From CAWFPR01 sp963817635 (GTDB taxonomy: Bacteria; Acidobacteriota; Vicinamibacteria; Vicinamibacterales; 2-12-FULL-66-21), in the NCBI GenBank assembly GCA_963817635.1, contig CAWFPR010000024.1, positions 310,001 to 374,000 of the forward strand: 64,000 bases of DNA, given 5' to 3'. This document shows, piece after piece, positions 37,765 through 48,054 of this stretch (position 1 is its first letter; each line of letters opens with the position of its first letter). The notes beneath the pieces are model-generated. The model was not told the DNA's origin, did no database searches, and saw only the letters and a list, made by a program, of their open reading frames with translations. The translations under genes were made by a program, and so were the position numbers.

Positions 37765-38401
37765 GCGGAAGAAGCTGATCGAAACCCCTCCGGGAAGTGC
37801 CGCTGAAGATCTCTTGTCGCTCGGTACGGATCGCTTCAGAACGGTGCTCGCAGATCCGCCGTGGCGTTTCCAGAACCGCACCGGTAAGATGGCGCCCGAG
37901 CACCGACGATTGAGCCGTTACGGAACCATGGACCTCGCGGAGATCATGGAACTGCCGGTCGCGCAAATCGTTCAGGGACGCGCGCATCTCTATCTCTGGG
38001 TGCCCAACGCCCTGATCCTCGAAGGCCTGGAAGTGATGAAGCGCTGGGGCTTCACCTATAAGACCAACGTTGTCTGGTACAAGGTGCGCAAGGACGGCGG
38101 CCCGGACGGCCGCGGCGTCGGCTTCTACTTCCGCAACGTTACGGAGTTGCTGCTCTTTGGCGTGCGTGGCAAGAACAACCGGACGCTGACGCCCGGACGA
38201 ACACAGACCAACATTGTCGTCGAACGGAAGCGGGAACACTCGCGCAAGCCTGAGCAGCAGTACGAACTGATCGAGCGCTGCTCTCCAGGACCGTTCCTCG
38301 AGATGTTCGCGCGACAAGGGCGCAACGGGTGGATCCAGTGGGGCAATGAGGCTCCGACGCCCGCGCCGTCTGCGGACTTGAAGCTCGTCTCGAGTCGGTA
38401 G
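37751..38401 (+). CDS. MT-A70-family adenine-N6 DNA methyltransferase
   Basis: A 216-aa methyltransferase with catalytic motif DPPW (residues 35-38), 'HLYLWVPNALILEGLEVM', and 'ELIERCSPGPFLEMFARQ', as in MT-A70 enzymes such as M.MunI. It methylates adenine in the site cut by the linked nuclease, protecting host DNA. The ATG at 37751 lies inside the end of the nuclease gene, so the pair forms a compact type II restriction-modification unit. A start inside the nuclease gene may keep methylase and nuclease levels balanced (inference). The recognition sequence cannot be read from the proteins. Confidence 0.88.
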   Translation: MSKTERKKLIETPPGSAAEDLLSLGTDRFRTVLADPPWRFQNRTGKMAPEHRRLSRYGTMDLAEIMELPVAQIVQGRAHLYLWVPNALILEGLEVMKRWGFTYKTNVVWYKVRKDGGPDGRGVGFYFRNVTELLLFGVRGKNNRTLTPGRTQTNIVVERKREHSRKPEQQYELIERCSPGPFLEMFARQGRNGWIQWGNEAPTPAPSADLKLVSSR

Positions 38402-38468
38402 CCCTCTTTCCCGCACACGTGATGGGAGCTCTAAGCGGGCCCTACTGTTTGTTTCGCCCTTCGACCCC

Positions 38469-39673
38469 ATGTCCAGCATCCCCAGCCTCTTCGACGACGA
38501 GCCCGGCCTGGCACTGCCACGCGCCTCTCTGGTCCGGCGCGCTCCCCAGTTCGGCGCGAGCAAGAAGGGGAAGAGCGTCACCAGCCTGCTGAAGCAGGTG
38601 GAATCGCTGCGGGCGAACGTATGCGCGCGAGAAGCGCCGGCTCGACGACGCGCTGATCTTCCATGCCGCGCAGGTGAGGCCGCGGGAGGAGCAGGTCACC
38701 GCTCTTCGCACCGAGGTCGTTCGGGCGCTCGCGCGCTTCCTGGACGACCGGCGGTTTTCGAAGGCGGACACCCGTGTGTTGTGCGTCATTCTCCGGGAGC
38801 AGATCGACGAGATACTCGCGCGCGTGCCCACGCCTCCGCAGGATATCGCAGCGCTCTTCGAGCGCCTGCACGGGGTCGGGCTCGACCGGGCGATGCAGGA
38901 GGACATCGAGTCGGCGCGGGCCGAGATCGCGGAAGCGTTCGAGGCGTTCGGCCTCGACATGGAGGTGCCGGAGTTCCGTCCCGACATGACCGAGGAGGAG
39001 ATGGCCGGGTTCGCCGCGCAGATGGCCGAGCGGATGCGGCAGCAGGTACGAGGGCGCCGCGGCCCGGCCGGCCGGGGAGCGCCGGACCAAGCGCGAGCTG
39101 CGCGAGGAAGAGCGCGCCGCGCGCCGCGACCAGGCTCGGAAGATCAGCATCGGCGCCGTCTACAAGCGCCTCGTGAAAGCGCTCCATCCCGACCTCGAGC
39201 CAGACCCGGCGGTGCGGGAACGGAAGATGGCCGTGATGCAGGAGGTGACGGCGGCGTACGCGGAGCAGGACATGCACACGCTGCTGCGCCTGGAGATCGA
39301 GTGCCTCGACAGCGACGGCGCGCATGCGGAGCGCCGAACGGACGAGACGCTGAGCGCCTACGCTGAAGTGCTCCGGGAGCAGGCCGCCCGGCTGCGGGCC
39401 GAGATCGAGGACCTGCCCTTCCACCCCAGATACGCGGACCTCGTCGTGGAAAACGGGTTCGGGATCTACGTGCTGGACGTGGCGCAGGAAGTGCAGCGCC
39501 TCGACGCCGTGGTCGAGACCCTCACGGCTGGCATCCAGCGGCTGTCCGACCAACGCCTGGCGGTCGGCGAGGTGCGCGATCTGATCCGGGGGCACCGGGA
39601 CGCGCACGGGGGACGCCGTGTGAACACTCGTGGGCGGCAGCAGGCCCGCCATGGCCGCGCGCGCCGCCGATGA
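38469..39673 (+). CDS. J-domain-like protein, frameshifted
   Basis: About 400 aa, starting 'MSSIPSLFDDEPGLALPRAS'. The N-terminal two thirds are acidic and helical. A J-like segment 'ISIGAVYKRLVKALHPDLEP' carries the HPD tripeptide that stimulates DnaK; then comes a long helical C-terminus. Indels near 38625 and 39045 break the frame. J-proteins of this type deliver unknown clients to Hsp70. There is no dnaK or grpE nearby. It follows the restriction-modification genes by 68 bases, but no functional tie is evident. A coiled-coil protein with a chance HPD is the alternative. Confidence 0.55.
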
Positions 39674-40014
39674 CATCGTCACGTCTCGTCGACTAGCAGC
39701 TCACCTCACCCACCTCGCCCGTAACCGTACCTTCAGCCGGAGGGTGCAGCCTTCAGCGGGAAGCTCCGATTCAAACCAGCTCCGCAAAAGCGCCGACGCA
39801 AGCCGGCTTTTGCGTCAGGATCGTGGAGGGGTGCGCCAGATAGCCGACGGAGCTGACATGAGCGGGCTGAGGCACCCGGCCGGAGCAGACGCAGTCCGTG
39901 AGCCCGCGCCGCGGCGGCCAGGCGATCGTTGTACGTGATCAGATCCAGCGATGGACAGGTGATGGTTAAGGGGGGCCCTGCGAATGAAGTGCGCGGCCAC
40001 GGACAGCGAACCGC
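39674..40014. other. Intergenic region with one hairpin
   Basis: About 340 bases between convergent genes without a convincing ORF. It contains the inverted repeat CGCAAAAGC/GCTTTTGCG (39783-39791 and 39806-39814), perfect 9-bp arms around a 14-base loop. This may stop transcription from either side. Confidence 0.6.
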
Positions 40015-42601
40015 CTACCGGCGCAAGCTGACGATCGGATCGATCCTGGCGGCCCGGCGTCCCGGGATCCACGCGGCCAGGCAGCCAACCACGCTCACCA
40101 GCGCCGCGACAGCGGCGTAGACGGATAGATCGGCGGGCGTGACATGGAAGAGCAGCGCGGCAAATCCGCGCGACAACCACCACGCAACCGGCAGGCCGAG
40201 GCCGAGGCCTGCGAGCAGGTGCCGCCACGCCAGCGCCAGCACGCCGCGCTGGATGTGCGCTGGCGTCGCGCCGAGCGCCAGACGCACGCCGATCTCGCGC
40301 GCCTGCTGCGCGACCACCGACGCCATCACTGCGTATACGCCTGCCGCGCCGAGCAGCATGCCCACGAGTCCGAACACCGACATCAGCCCTGCGTTGAAGC
40401 GCCGCGTCGCGGTGAGCCTCCTGACGGCGTCGTCGGCGGCGAACACGAAAGGCTCCTTCAGGTCGGGTCCCACCGGCTCGACCGCTTCTGCGAGGAGTGG
40501 CAGCATCTCCTCCGACGGCCGAGACGTCCTGACGAGCAGCGCCGCGAAAATTCTGGCCGGATCGCGTTTCAGGTTGAAGTACGCAGCCGGCGGGTCGTCC
40601 TCTTCCGGACCGCGTGCGTACACGTGAGGAACCGTCCCGACGACCGTGAAGAGGCCGGCCGGCTCGCTGGCGCGCACCCGCCGTCCAAGCGGGTCGTCGT
40701 CTCCGAACAGATGCCGAGCCGCTCGTTCGTCGAGCACGATCGCGGGCGCACCGCCAGCCGAATCGGCCTGCCAAGTCCCGCCTCGCCGGAACCGCAGCCC
40801 CGCGACCGCGAAGTAGTTGGGAGTCACACGATATTGCAGGGTCGTGATCGGCGAGCCCGCACCCGAGATCCCGTCGGCGCGCTCCAGGATTGTCGTCCAC
40901 CACGCGCCGTGGAACGCACGGCCGAAGAGCGGCAGCGAAGCCGCTCGCGACTCCGCAACGCCAGACACGCCAGGCACGCGCTCGATTCGCTGCCGCACCT
41001 CGTCCACGGGAGCCCGAAACTCGAGCCGCGGCATGACCGCGAGCAGGTTGGGGCGATCGATCCCGAGATCGATCCCGGTCACCCGAATCAGGCTGACGAC
41101 GAAGAGCCACGCGACCACCATGAGCACGACCACAGTCGCGATCTCCGCGGTGAGGAACGCGCTGCGCCAGCGGCGACGACCGGTCGCGGTGGGGGCCTCG
41201 CTGTCCTTGAGCAGCGTGGCGACCGGCGTCCGCGACGCGTGCCACGCAGGGACGAGCGGGCACAGCACGCCGGTGACGATTGCGCAGGTGACTGCTGCGG
41301 CCAGCACGCGGCCGTTCATGGCGATCGTGGACGCCCGGAACATCCCTGGCAATACGGACGTGACGGCGGCCTTCGCGACGCGCACGCCGGCGATCGAGCA
41401 CAGCAGCGCGCCTGCCGTCGCGCCCAGCGACAGCAGGAGTCCTTCGGCCAGCACCGCCAGGGCAATCTGCCGGCGCGAGGCCCCGAGCGACGCGCGAATC
41501 GCCATCTCCTGAATGCGCGCGGCGGACCGCGTGAGCATCAGGTTGGCGGCGTTCGCGCACGCGATGAGGACGACGAGGGCCGCGGCGCCCAGGGCGAGCA
41601 GCATCCAGTGACGGACTGGCGAGACGGCGGAGTCGAGCAGCCGCGTGACCGCAGGCTGCCAGTCCGGTGCCTCCGCGACGCGCCGCACGTCATCGGCGAT
41701 CTGAGCGGTGGTCACACCCGGGCGCATGCGCGCCACGACGCCGAGCGCTGACTCCGAGGATGTCCGGGGCACGACCAACGGCACCCAGATGGGCGCGTTC
41801 GTCAGATCCCCGACCTCCGGGTGATCGCTCTCGGCCGACAGTACGCCAACCACCGTGTAGGTGTGCGTGCCGATCGATACGTCCCTGCCGAGCACCGCCG
41901 GATCGCCGCCGAGCCGCTGCTGCCAGAACCGATGGCCCAGCACCGCGACATCCGTGCGCCCTCGCGCCTCGTCGTCTGCAGTCCAGAGTCGGCCGACTGC
42001 CGGCGACAATCGCAGCATCCGGAAGATGTCGGCGCTGGCGTGCGTCACGGTCACTTGTTCCGTGATCCCGGCCACCGTTGCCATGGTGCCGAGCTCATTC
42101 AACCGGGCGCCAAACACCTCGACGCTGCCCAGCCGATCGTGGAGTCGCCAGTAAATCTCCGGCGTGATCCGCTGCTTCCGACCCTGGTCTCGCGTCGGGA
42201 TGTACACCAGTCGTTCCGGATGATCGACGGGAAGCGGCTTCAGGACAACGGCATCGACGACGGAGAACGTCACCGGTACCGAGCGTGATGCCAGCGGCGA
42301 GAACCAGGACGACGAACAGCGAGTGGGCGGGGGCGGCAGCAATCGCGCGGACCGCGTCGCGCAGTATCAGGCCGGCCGAGCGGACCAGCCGTGGACACGC
42401 GGCGTGCACCTCGAGTTCGAGCGCTCGAATCGTGTGCAGGTTGACCCAGAGAGCGGGATGGCGCGGTCCGCGACCGGATGCACGCCGTTCGGCCAGCTCC
42501 TCGAGGACATCGCCGACTGCGGCGTTCGCGGCGGCTCGCGACGACACGCGCCGCAGGAGCCAGGCGAGCGGACGAAGCGGCGACGGCGCGATGTCGTTCA
42601 T
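40015..42601 (-). CDS. ADOP-type ABC transporter permease (MacB/FtsX-like)
   Basis: About 860 aa. The N-terminal 'permease prefix' region ('LAWLLRRVSSRAAANAAVGD') is followed by two MacB-core/FtsX units: a periplasmic domain with 'VVDAVVLKPLPVDHPERLVY', helices at 'LLALGAAALVVLIACANAANL', a second periplasmic domain, and the last helices ending 'GRRAARIDPIVSLRR'. This duplicated-orphan-permease layout is widespread in Acidobacteria and lacks an adjacent ATPase. One indel near 42280 breaks the frame after 'VLAAGITLGT'. The ATG (42601) overlaps the PadR stop. Probably a mechanical transmitter or exporter of peptides or drugs; the substrate is unknown. Confidence 0.87.
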
Positions 42602-42939
42602 CGGCTCTTGAGCACGGCTCCGAGTCCCGCAGTCAGTGTCTCGATGCGCTCGAGCGCATCCCGCACGGCCTGCACGCCTCGAGCCTTGACCTGGAAGAAC
42701 CGCTTCGGCCGTCCGCCGCGTTCCGGCGTCGGATCGCCGTATCGTGACCTGACGAGTTCCTTGTCTTCGAGCCGCTCCAGCGTGATCAACACTGCTGCGC
42801 GAGACGCCTTCCGGCCCGTCCGCGCTTCGATATCGCGGGCCACGGAAACCGGGTATGCGTTGTCTGCGAGGCTCATGGTGGAGAGCAGCACGAGCAGCTC
42901 GAACTCGCCCAGGGGCGCGGGATAATGGTGGGGCGCCAT
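42598..42939 (-). CDS. PadR-family transcriptional regulator
   Basis: A 113-aa winged-helix protein: 'LGEFELLVLLSTMSLADNAY', recognition region 'GRKASRAAVLITLERLEDKE', wing 'RSRYGDPTPERGGRPKRFFQ', and a short dimer helix. This is the form found directly before ADOP permeases. It likely represses its own promoter and the permease gene, released by a ligand. The stop overlaps the permease ATG (ATGA at 42598-42601), so they are one operon. The upstream AT-rich patch (42940-42975) is the probable operator. Confidence 0.9.
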   Translation of the reverse strand: MAPHHYPAPLGEFELLVLLSTMSLADNAYPVSVARDIEARTGRKASRAAVLITLERLEDKELVRSRYGDPTPERGGRPKRFFQVKARGVQAVRDALERIETLTAGLGAVLKSR

Positions 42940-42975
42940 GATTTAGACAACAATATTATCATTTCTGTCAAGGAC
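42940..42975 (-). promoter_or_regulatory. AT-rich promoter/operator of the PadR-permease operon
   Basis: An AT-rich island in GC-rich DNA. On the minus strand it reads TTGACA (42971-42966), then ATAATATTG and TTGTCTAA directly before the PadR ATG, with TGACA/TGTC half-sites in inverted order. The -35 is clear and the -10 is not. The overlap with the end of the neighbouring gene is notable. Confidence 0.5.
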
Positions 42976-43486
42976 GGGTCCGACAGTCGCGATTCGGTCC
43001 GCTTTCCGCGGTTCGCTTCGGACAAGCTTCTCCCTCTGGCGCAGGATGACGTCTTCGATATCGACCCAGTCGCGCTCGCGGCCGGCGAACGCCTTGAAGA
43101 CGACCAGGCCCTCCGCACAGCAGGTCAGGAGTGAGTGCCCGCCCCAGATGTCGAATGACGAGGCGCGATCGACACAGCGTTCTTCGAAGGGCATGGCCGC
43201 CAGCGCGACGTCGAGCGGCACCCTGGAAGCGCCGTACAGCAGGGGACGCGGTTGGCAAGCGCGAAGCCGCGAGGATCGTCGATGCGGCCGGTGAAACGTT
43301 GTCAGCAATTCGTCGACGTATGCAGCCTCGTCGCTGAATCCCGTCAACAGCGTGCCGTCAACATCCCGTGTCAGCCGCGGCTCAACCCAGCGTTGGACGG
43401 TAAGGCCGCCTGATGAAGCAGAAGCGTCACCGTCGCGTTTCGAAGAACCCCTGAAGTTCGAGGGCGGTGGCGAAGAGCGGGTTCAT
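42943..43486 (-). CDS. Nucleotidyltransferase-like protein, frameshifted (possible pseudogene)
   Basis: About 180 aa after correction: 'MNPLFATALELQGFFETRR', then in shifted frames 'FCFIGGLTVQRW' (after adding single bases near 43428 and 43415), 'EPRLTRDVDGTLLTGF', 'VPLDVALAAMPFEERCVDRA', and 'FAGRERDWVDIEDVILRQ'. The GG(x)n-DVD pattern with a following conserved Asp is that of minimal nucleotidyltransferases, including AbiEii-like proteins. At least two indels are needed, and the C-terminus stops earlier than I expect for the family. A decayed gene is therefore as likely as sequence error. It ends at the PadR promoter. Function not assigned. Confidence 0.5.
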
Positions 43487-43840
43487 GTCGCCGGTTGCCG
43501 TGAAGCAATCGTTGAAGGTCGATTAGCCCGGACCACGCAAACCCGCTCGACGGGGAGCGGCACCGTGGCCGCAAGGCCGAGCAGCGTCTCGCTGGGGGTC
43601 AGTGCACCAGCGTCGCGCAGGTGCCCCAGGTCGTCGGCCCGCATGCCTCCGAGAGCGGCGCCCGCGCCACTGCCGTGACCATTCGCGCTGTCTGGCTTCG
43701 CTCGTCACGCGTCCATCATGACCGAGCCGCTCTGTGTTCGCATCATCCGGGGCTGCGTCATTCCGTCCCCTTCGGAACCGTCCGTTTGCATCCCGCCCCC
43801 CACGGCGCGACAATGTCCCCACTCATAACGGAGGACCACC
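43487..43840 (+). promoter_or_regulatory. Intergenic region with promoter for M14 peptidase
   Basis: No gene seen in about 350 bases. A possible promoter TTGCAT (43786-43791), 17-base spacer and GACAAT (43809-43814) lies before the strong ribosome site GGAGG (43830-43834) of the peptidase gene. The rest shows nothing I can support. Confidence 0.4.
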
Positions 43841-46542
43841 ATGATGAGACTGATCACACGGGTTTCGACCACGTGTGTGTTGATCGCCTGCGCAATCGCC
43901 GCGGCGAACGCGCGGAGCGGCGGAATCCCGGCGCCCGCACCCGCCGCATCAGCGCCCCAGCGTGCCGCCGCCGCCGCCGTGACCTCGCCCGAGAAGTTCT
44001 TCGGCTTCCAGATGGGCGCCGACCGCAAGATGGCGCGCTGGGACAAGCTCGTCGAGTACTACCGCCTCCTTGAAAAAGAAGGCGGCGGCAAGCTGAAGGC
44101 CATCGACATGGGGCCCACCGAGATGGGCAACCCCTTCCTGCTCGTCATCATCACGTCGGCCGCCAACCAGCAGAATCTCGAGCAGCTCCGTCAGAACAAC
44201 CTGAAGCTGAGCGACCCGCGCGGCATCCCCGAGCCGGAGATCCGGAAGATCGCCGACGCCAGCAAGCCGTTCGTGCTCATGACGATGAGCATGCACGCGA
44301 CGGAGATCGGCGGGGCGCAGATGGCGCCGGAGCTGGCGTACGACCTGCTGGCGCGCACCGATACCGACACGCAGCGCATCCTCGACAACGTCGTGTTCCT
44401 GCTGTTCCCGTCCTTCAATCCGGACGGCGAGATCATGGTCACCGACTTCTACAACAAGTACCTCGGCACCCAGTACCGAGGGGGCCGGGCCGCCGTCGCT
44501 CTACAACAAGTACATCGGCCACGACAACAACCGCGACGCGATGACGATGAACACCAAGGAGTCGCAGTACGCGGGGAAGGTGCTCTTCACTGACTGGAGG
44601 CCGACCGCCTACTTCGACTTCCACCACATGGGGAGCTACGGCGCGCGCATCTTCTTCCCCCCGTACGCCGAGCCGGTGCGGCCGCTCGCCGATCCGCTCG
44701 TCTGGCGCGAGATGGAGTGGTACGGCGCGCAGATGGCGAACAAGGCCGAGGAAGCGGGCCTCTCGGGCGTGATGAACGACGGCCAGTACTCGGGATGGGG
44801 GCACTTCGGGTTCCACTGGATCACGCCGTTCCACAACATCACCGGGATGCTCACCGAATCGGCGAGCGCGAAGCTCGCGACGCCGCTCTACATCGACCCG
44901 AGCCAGCTCACCGGACGCGCGCGCAACCTCGAGGACCCACGCCGCGACCAGATGAACTTCCCGAATCCCTGGCCCGGCGGCTGGTGGCGCCTGCGGGACA
45001 TCGTCGAACGCCAGAAGGTCGGCGCGTGGGCGCTGCTCGATCTCATGGCGCGCAACAAGGAGACGATCGTCTGGGACACCTACCTGAAGGCGAGCCGCCA
45101 GACCGAGCGCGGCGCGAACGGCAAGCCCGCGGCGTACGCGATCTCGGCGGCGCAGCACGATCCGCTGACGCGCGACAAGCTGGTCAACGCGCTGCTGAAC
45201 CAGGGCATCGAGGTTCTGCGCTCAGCGAAAGGGTTCGCGGCCGGCGACGGCATGACGTATCCGGCGGGGTCGTTCTACGTGACGCTGGCGCAGCCGAAGA
45301 TGGGACTGATTCGCTACCTGCTCGGCGAGACCCACTACCCGGACAACGAATGGACGCGCCAGCAGGACGGCACGCCGATCCGCCCGTACGACATGGGGCA
45401 GGACGTGCTCGCCGAATACATGGGCATCAAGGTTGACCCGCTGGACGAAGCGGTCAAGGCGGACTTCGCGAAGGTGACGTCCGCGATCGTTCCGGTCGGC
45501 CGCGTCACGAAGGGAGCCCGCGGGCTACGTGATCGACGGCCGGCTCAACGACGCGTTCAAGGCGATGAACCTGCTCTTCGACAAGAACGTCCCGCTCAAG
45601 CGCGTCGATGCGGCCGGTGACGACGTCCGTCCCGGCGATTTCGTCGTCCCCGCCTCGGCATCGGACTCGGCGATTGCCGAGATTGCGAAGACGACCGGCG
45701 TGGACTTCAACGCGCTGAAGACCGAGCCGAAGCAGGCACACGACATCAAGCGCATGCGCATCGGGATGTACCAGCGCTATCGCGGCGGGAACATGGACGA
45801 GGGCTGGACGCGGTGGCTGTTCGAGCAGTGGGCGTTCCAGTTCAAGGACGTCTACGACCCCGAGATCAAGAAGGGCAACCTGAACGCGAGCTACGACGTG
45901 TTCATCTTCCCGGACGACTCGACCGGCACGATTACCGGCGAGGCGGGTGAGGGGCGCGGCGGCCGCGGACGGGGCTTCGCGGGCGTGCCGGACACGACGC
46001 CGCCCGAGTATCGCAGCGGCATCGGCGCGGACGGCGTCGCGGCGATCAGGGACTTCGTGCAGAAAGGGGGCACGCTCGTGACCCTCGGCGGCGCGACCGA
46101 TTTCGCCATCAGCCGCCTCGGCCTCCCGGTCCGCAACGTCGTCGAGGGGCTGAGCACGAAGGAGTTCTTCTGCCCCGGCTCGACCCTGCGCGTCACGATC
46201 GACAACACGAACCCGCTGGCGTACGGCATGCCGGCCGAAGGGCTCGTGCTGTTCCACTACAGCCCGGCCTTCGACGTCGCCGCCACCGGCTTCAACACGC
46301 CCAACGACATCGTCGTTCGATACGCCGACCGGAACGTCGAACGGAGCGGATGGCTGAACGGCGAGAAGTACATCGCGGGAAAGACCGCCATGGCGTCGAT
46401 CGGCTACGGCCAGGGGAAGGTGGTCCTGATCGGGTTCAGAACGCAGAACCGCGCGCAGACGCACGGCACCTACAAGTTCCTGTTCAACGCGCTCGTGACG
46501 CCGCCCCCAGGCGGAGACAAGACCTCGACGAGCGTGCAGTAG
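43841..46542 (+). CDS. Secreted M14-family zinc carboxypeptidase-like protein
   Basis: About 900 aa with signal peptide 'VSTTCVLIACAIAAANA'. The M14 domain has 'MTMSMHATEIGGAQMAPELA' with the HxxE zinc pair, 'FLLFPSFNPDGEI' (substrate-binding region), and 'YNKYIGHDNNRDAMTMNTKE' with the NR substrate residues. 'YFDFHHMGSYGAR' supplies a later His. The C-terminal 300 residues form a separate domain (glutamine-amidotransferase-like 'VTLGGATDFAIS'). Single extra bases near 44480 and 45511 break the frame. Predicted to trim peptides or peptidoglycan outside the cytoplasm. It has its own promoter and a GGAGG site 6 bases before the ATG. Confidence 0.85.
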
Positions 46543-46554
46543 ATTTCAAACGAG

Positions 46555-46583
46555 AGGCGACCTTGCTCCACGCAGGGTCGCCT
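46555..46583 (+). terminator. Hairpin AGGCGACC/GGTCGCCT after the peptidase gene
   Basis: 8-bp stem (46555-46562 with 46576-46583) 13 bases after the stop. No clear T-run follows, so termination is only probable. It is similar to the first hairpin after nrdJ. Confidence 0.5.
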
Positions 46584-46646
46584 TCAGTCCCTTCAATCTG
46601 TGGCGCCGCGTCCGAAGCGACACAACCTTCACAGCCGAGGACTGTC

Positions 46647-47935
46647 ATGGCAGAGAAGACCGGCCGCAACGATCCCTGCCCATGCGGCAGCGGCAGGAAG
46701 TACAAGAAATGCTGCCTCGAGGTCGTCGAAGCGGCGCGCCGTGAATCACTGTTGAGCGCGGAGGACCTGAGCACGACGAGCGACGACTGGTACGACGACG
46801 TCGGTGAGTTGGAGCCGCTCGTGGCGGACGACATCGTATCGGTGGGGTACGCCAGTGGGATGGTGAAGAGTCTCAAACGCGCTCTCGCCGGCGACGGGCT
46901 CGTCACCGTGGAATGGCACGCTCCATCGATACCGCCCGCGATTCTCGACGCGATCGAGGTCGAGGATGCCGGCGCCTTCGAGGGCGCGTGGGGCGACCCC
47001 GAGGCGGCGAGGCCGATCCAGGTCGAGATCATCGACATCGAAACCGCGGACGACGACATCATCACGATCGAGGTATACAACCGCGGCCCGCTCCTCCTGT
47101 TCCAGAACACCGAAGAAACGCGGTCCCTTCACCGGCTCTGTGAGGCCATGAGAACGGCGCCCGCCGGACGCACTATCGACGTGCCGTTCCCGAACGAGCC
47201 GCTCGACGATGAAGACGAGCCTGACAGTCTGCCGCTGCCGCCGATTCCGCAGCCTGGCACGTGCGCGTTGTGCGGCGTGGTGCTGCTGCCGGATGCCTCC
47301 GCTGCGCACCTCGCCGCGTGCGCGCCTGCGCACGATGCCAGGGGAGGTGCGCGTCACGATCTCCTGCACCTGCGCGTTACCGCCCCCGGACTGCCGTGGT
47401 ATTGGCTCGACGTCGAAATCCGTGCGAGCGCCACGTTGCAGACGCTCGACAGGTTCCTGCGCGACACGTGGCTGGAATGCTGCGGACACCTGAGCCAGTT
47501 CATCATCGGCCACGTGGACTACGTGCAGGTAACATCCGGCGACCTTGGGTGGGGGGATGGCTTCAAACGCCGTCCGCAGCGCCGGATGACGGCGCGCGTC
47601 GGGGATGCCATGCCCGATATCGGCGGTCACGTGCAGTACCGAATACGACTTCGGCTCGACGACGACGCTCGATATCGAGGTCGTCGGCAGGCGGAATGGC
47701 GCGCCCGGCCGGGCGGCCACGCGCCTGCTCGCGCAGAACGCACGGGTCGCGTGGACATGCGCGACCTGCGGCGAGCCGGCCGCGTCACCTGTGCGTGTTG
47801 TGCGCTGACGGCCTCGCATCGGCGTTCGTGTGCGCGCGCCACGCCGCGAGCCGTCAACGCGTGGCGAGACCGGAATCGTTCCTTCCCGTAGTGAACTCCC
47901 CGCGGACGGGGGTCTGCGGCTATACCGGGGAGTGA
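46647..47935 (+). CDS. SEC-C motif and pRiA4b ORF-3-like protein, frameshifted
   Basis: About 430 aa. The N-terminus 'NDPCPCGSGRKYKKCC' is a SEC-C zinc-binding motif. The middle is acidic. From about residue 230 the pRiA4b ORF-3-like domain begins ('WYWLDVEIRASATLQTLDRF'), continues after an indel near 47620 as 'YDFGSTTTLDIEVVGRRNG', and after another near 47785 as 'LCVLCADGLASAFVCARHAA', ending 'LPVVNSPRTGVCGYTGE'. These last parts identify the family, which includes proteins linked to IS1096-type elements, but no transposase lies here. The biochemical role is unknown. ATG 46647 directly precedes the SEC-C motif. Confidence 0.75.
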
Positions 47936-47963
47936 CCGCACCGCCGGAGGCCCCCCAGGGCGT

Positions 47964-47980
47964 TGAATGATAGTCATTCA
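47964..47980. promoter_or_regulatory. Palindromic operator candidate TGAATGA-TAG-TCATTCA
   Basis: Perfect 7-bp arms with a 3-base centre, 75 bases before the ATG at 48055. The shape fits a TetR-type operator. A weaker AGACCCC/GGGGTCT hairpin (48002-48034) lies between it and the gene. No regulator gene is adjacent. Confidence 0.5.
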
Positions 47981-48054
47981 GCAGATGAATACACTGCCGA
48001 CAGACCCCGGACCAGATTCATCCCACGGGGGTCTAATGTTGGCAGGAGCCGAAA

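Noticed and set aside
39674..40014. tRNA or small RNA gene between convergent genes
   Set aside because: No cloverleaf or T-loop consensus was seen; only one 9-bp inverted repeat.
46647..47935. IS1096-type mobile element
   Set aside because: Only the ORF-3-like protein domain is seen; no transposase, terminal inverted repeats or target duplication were found.
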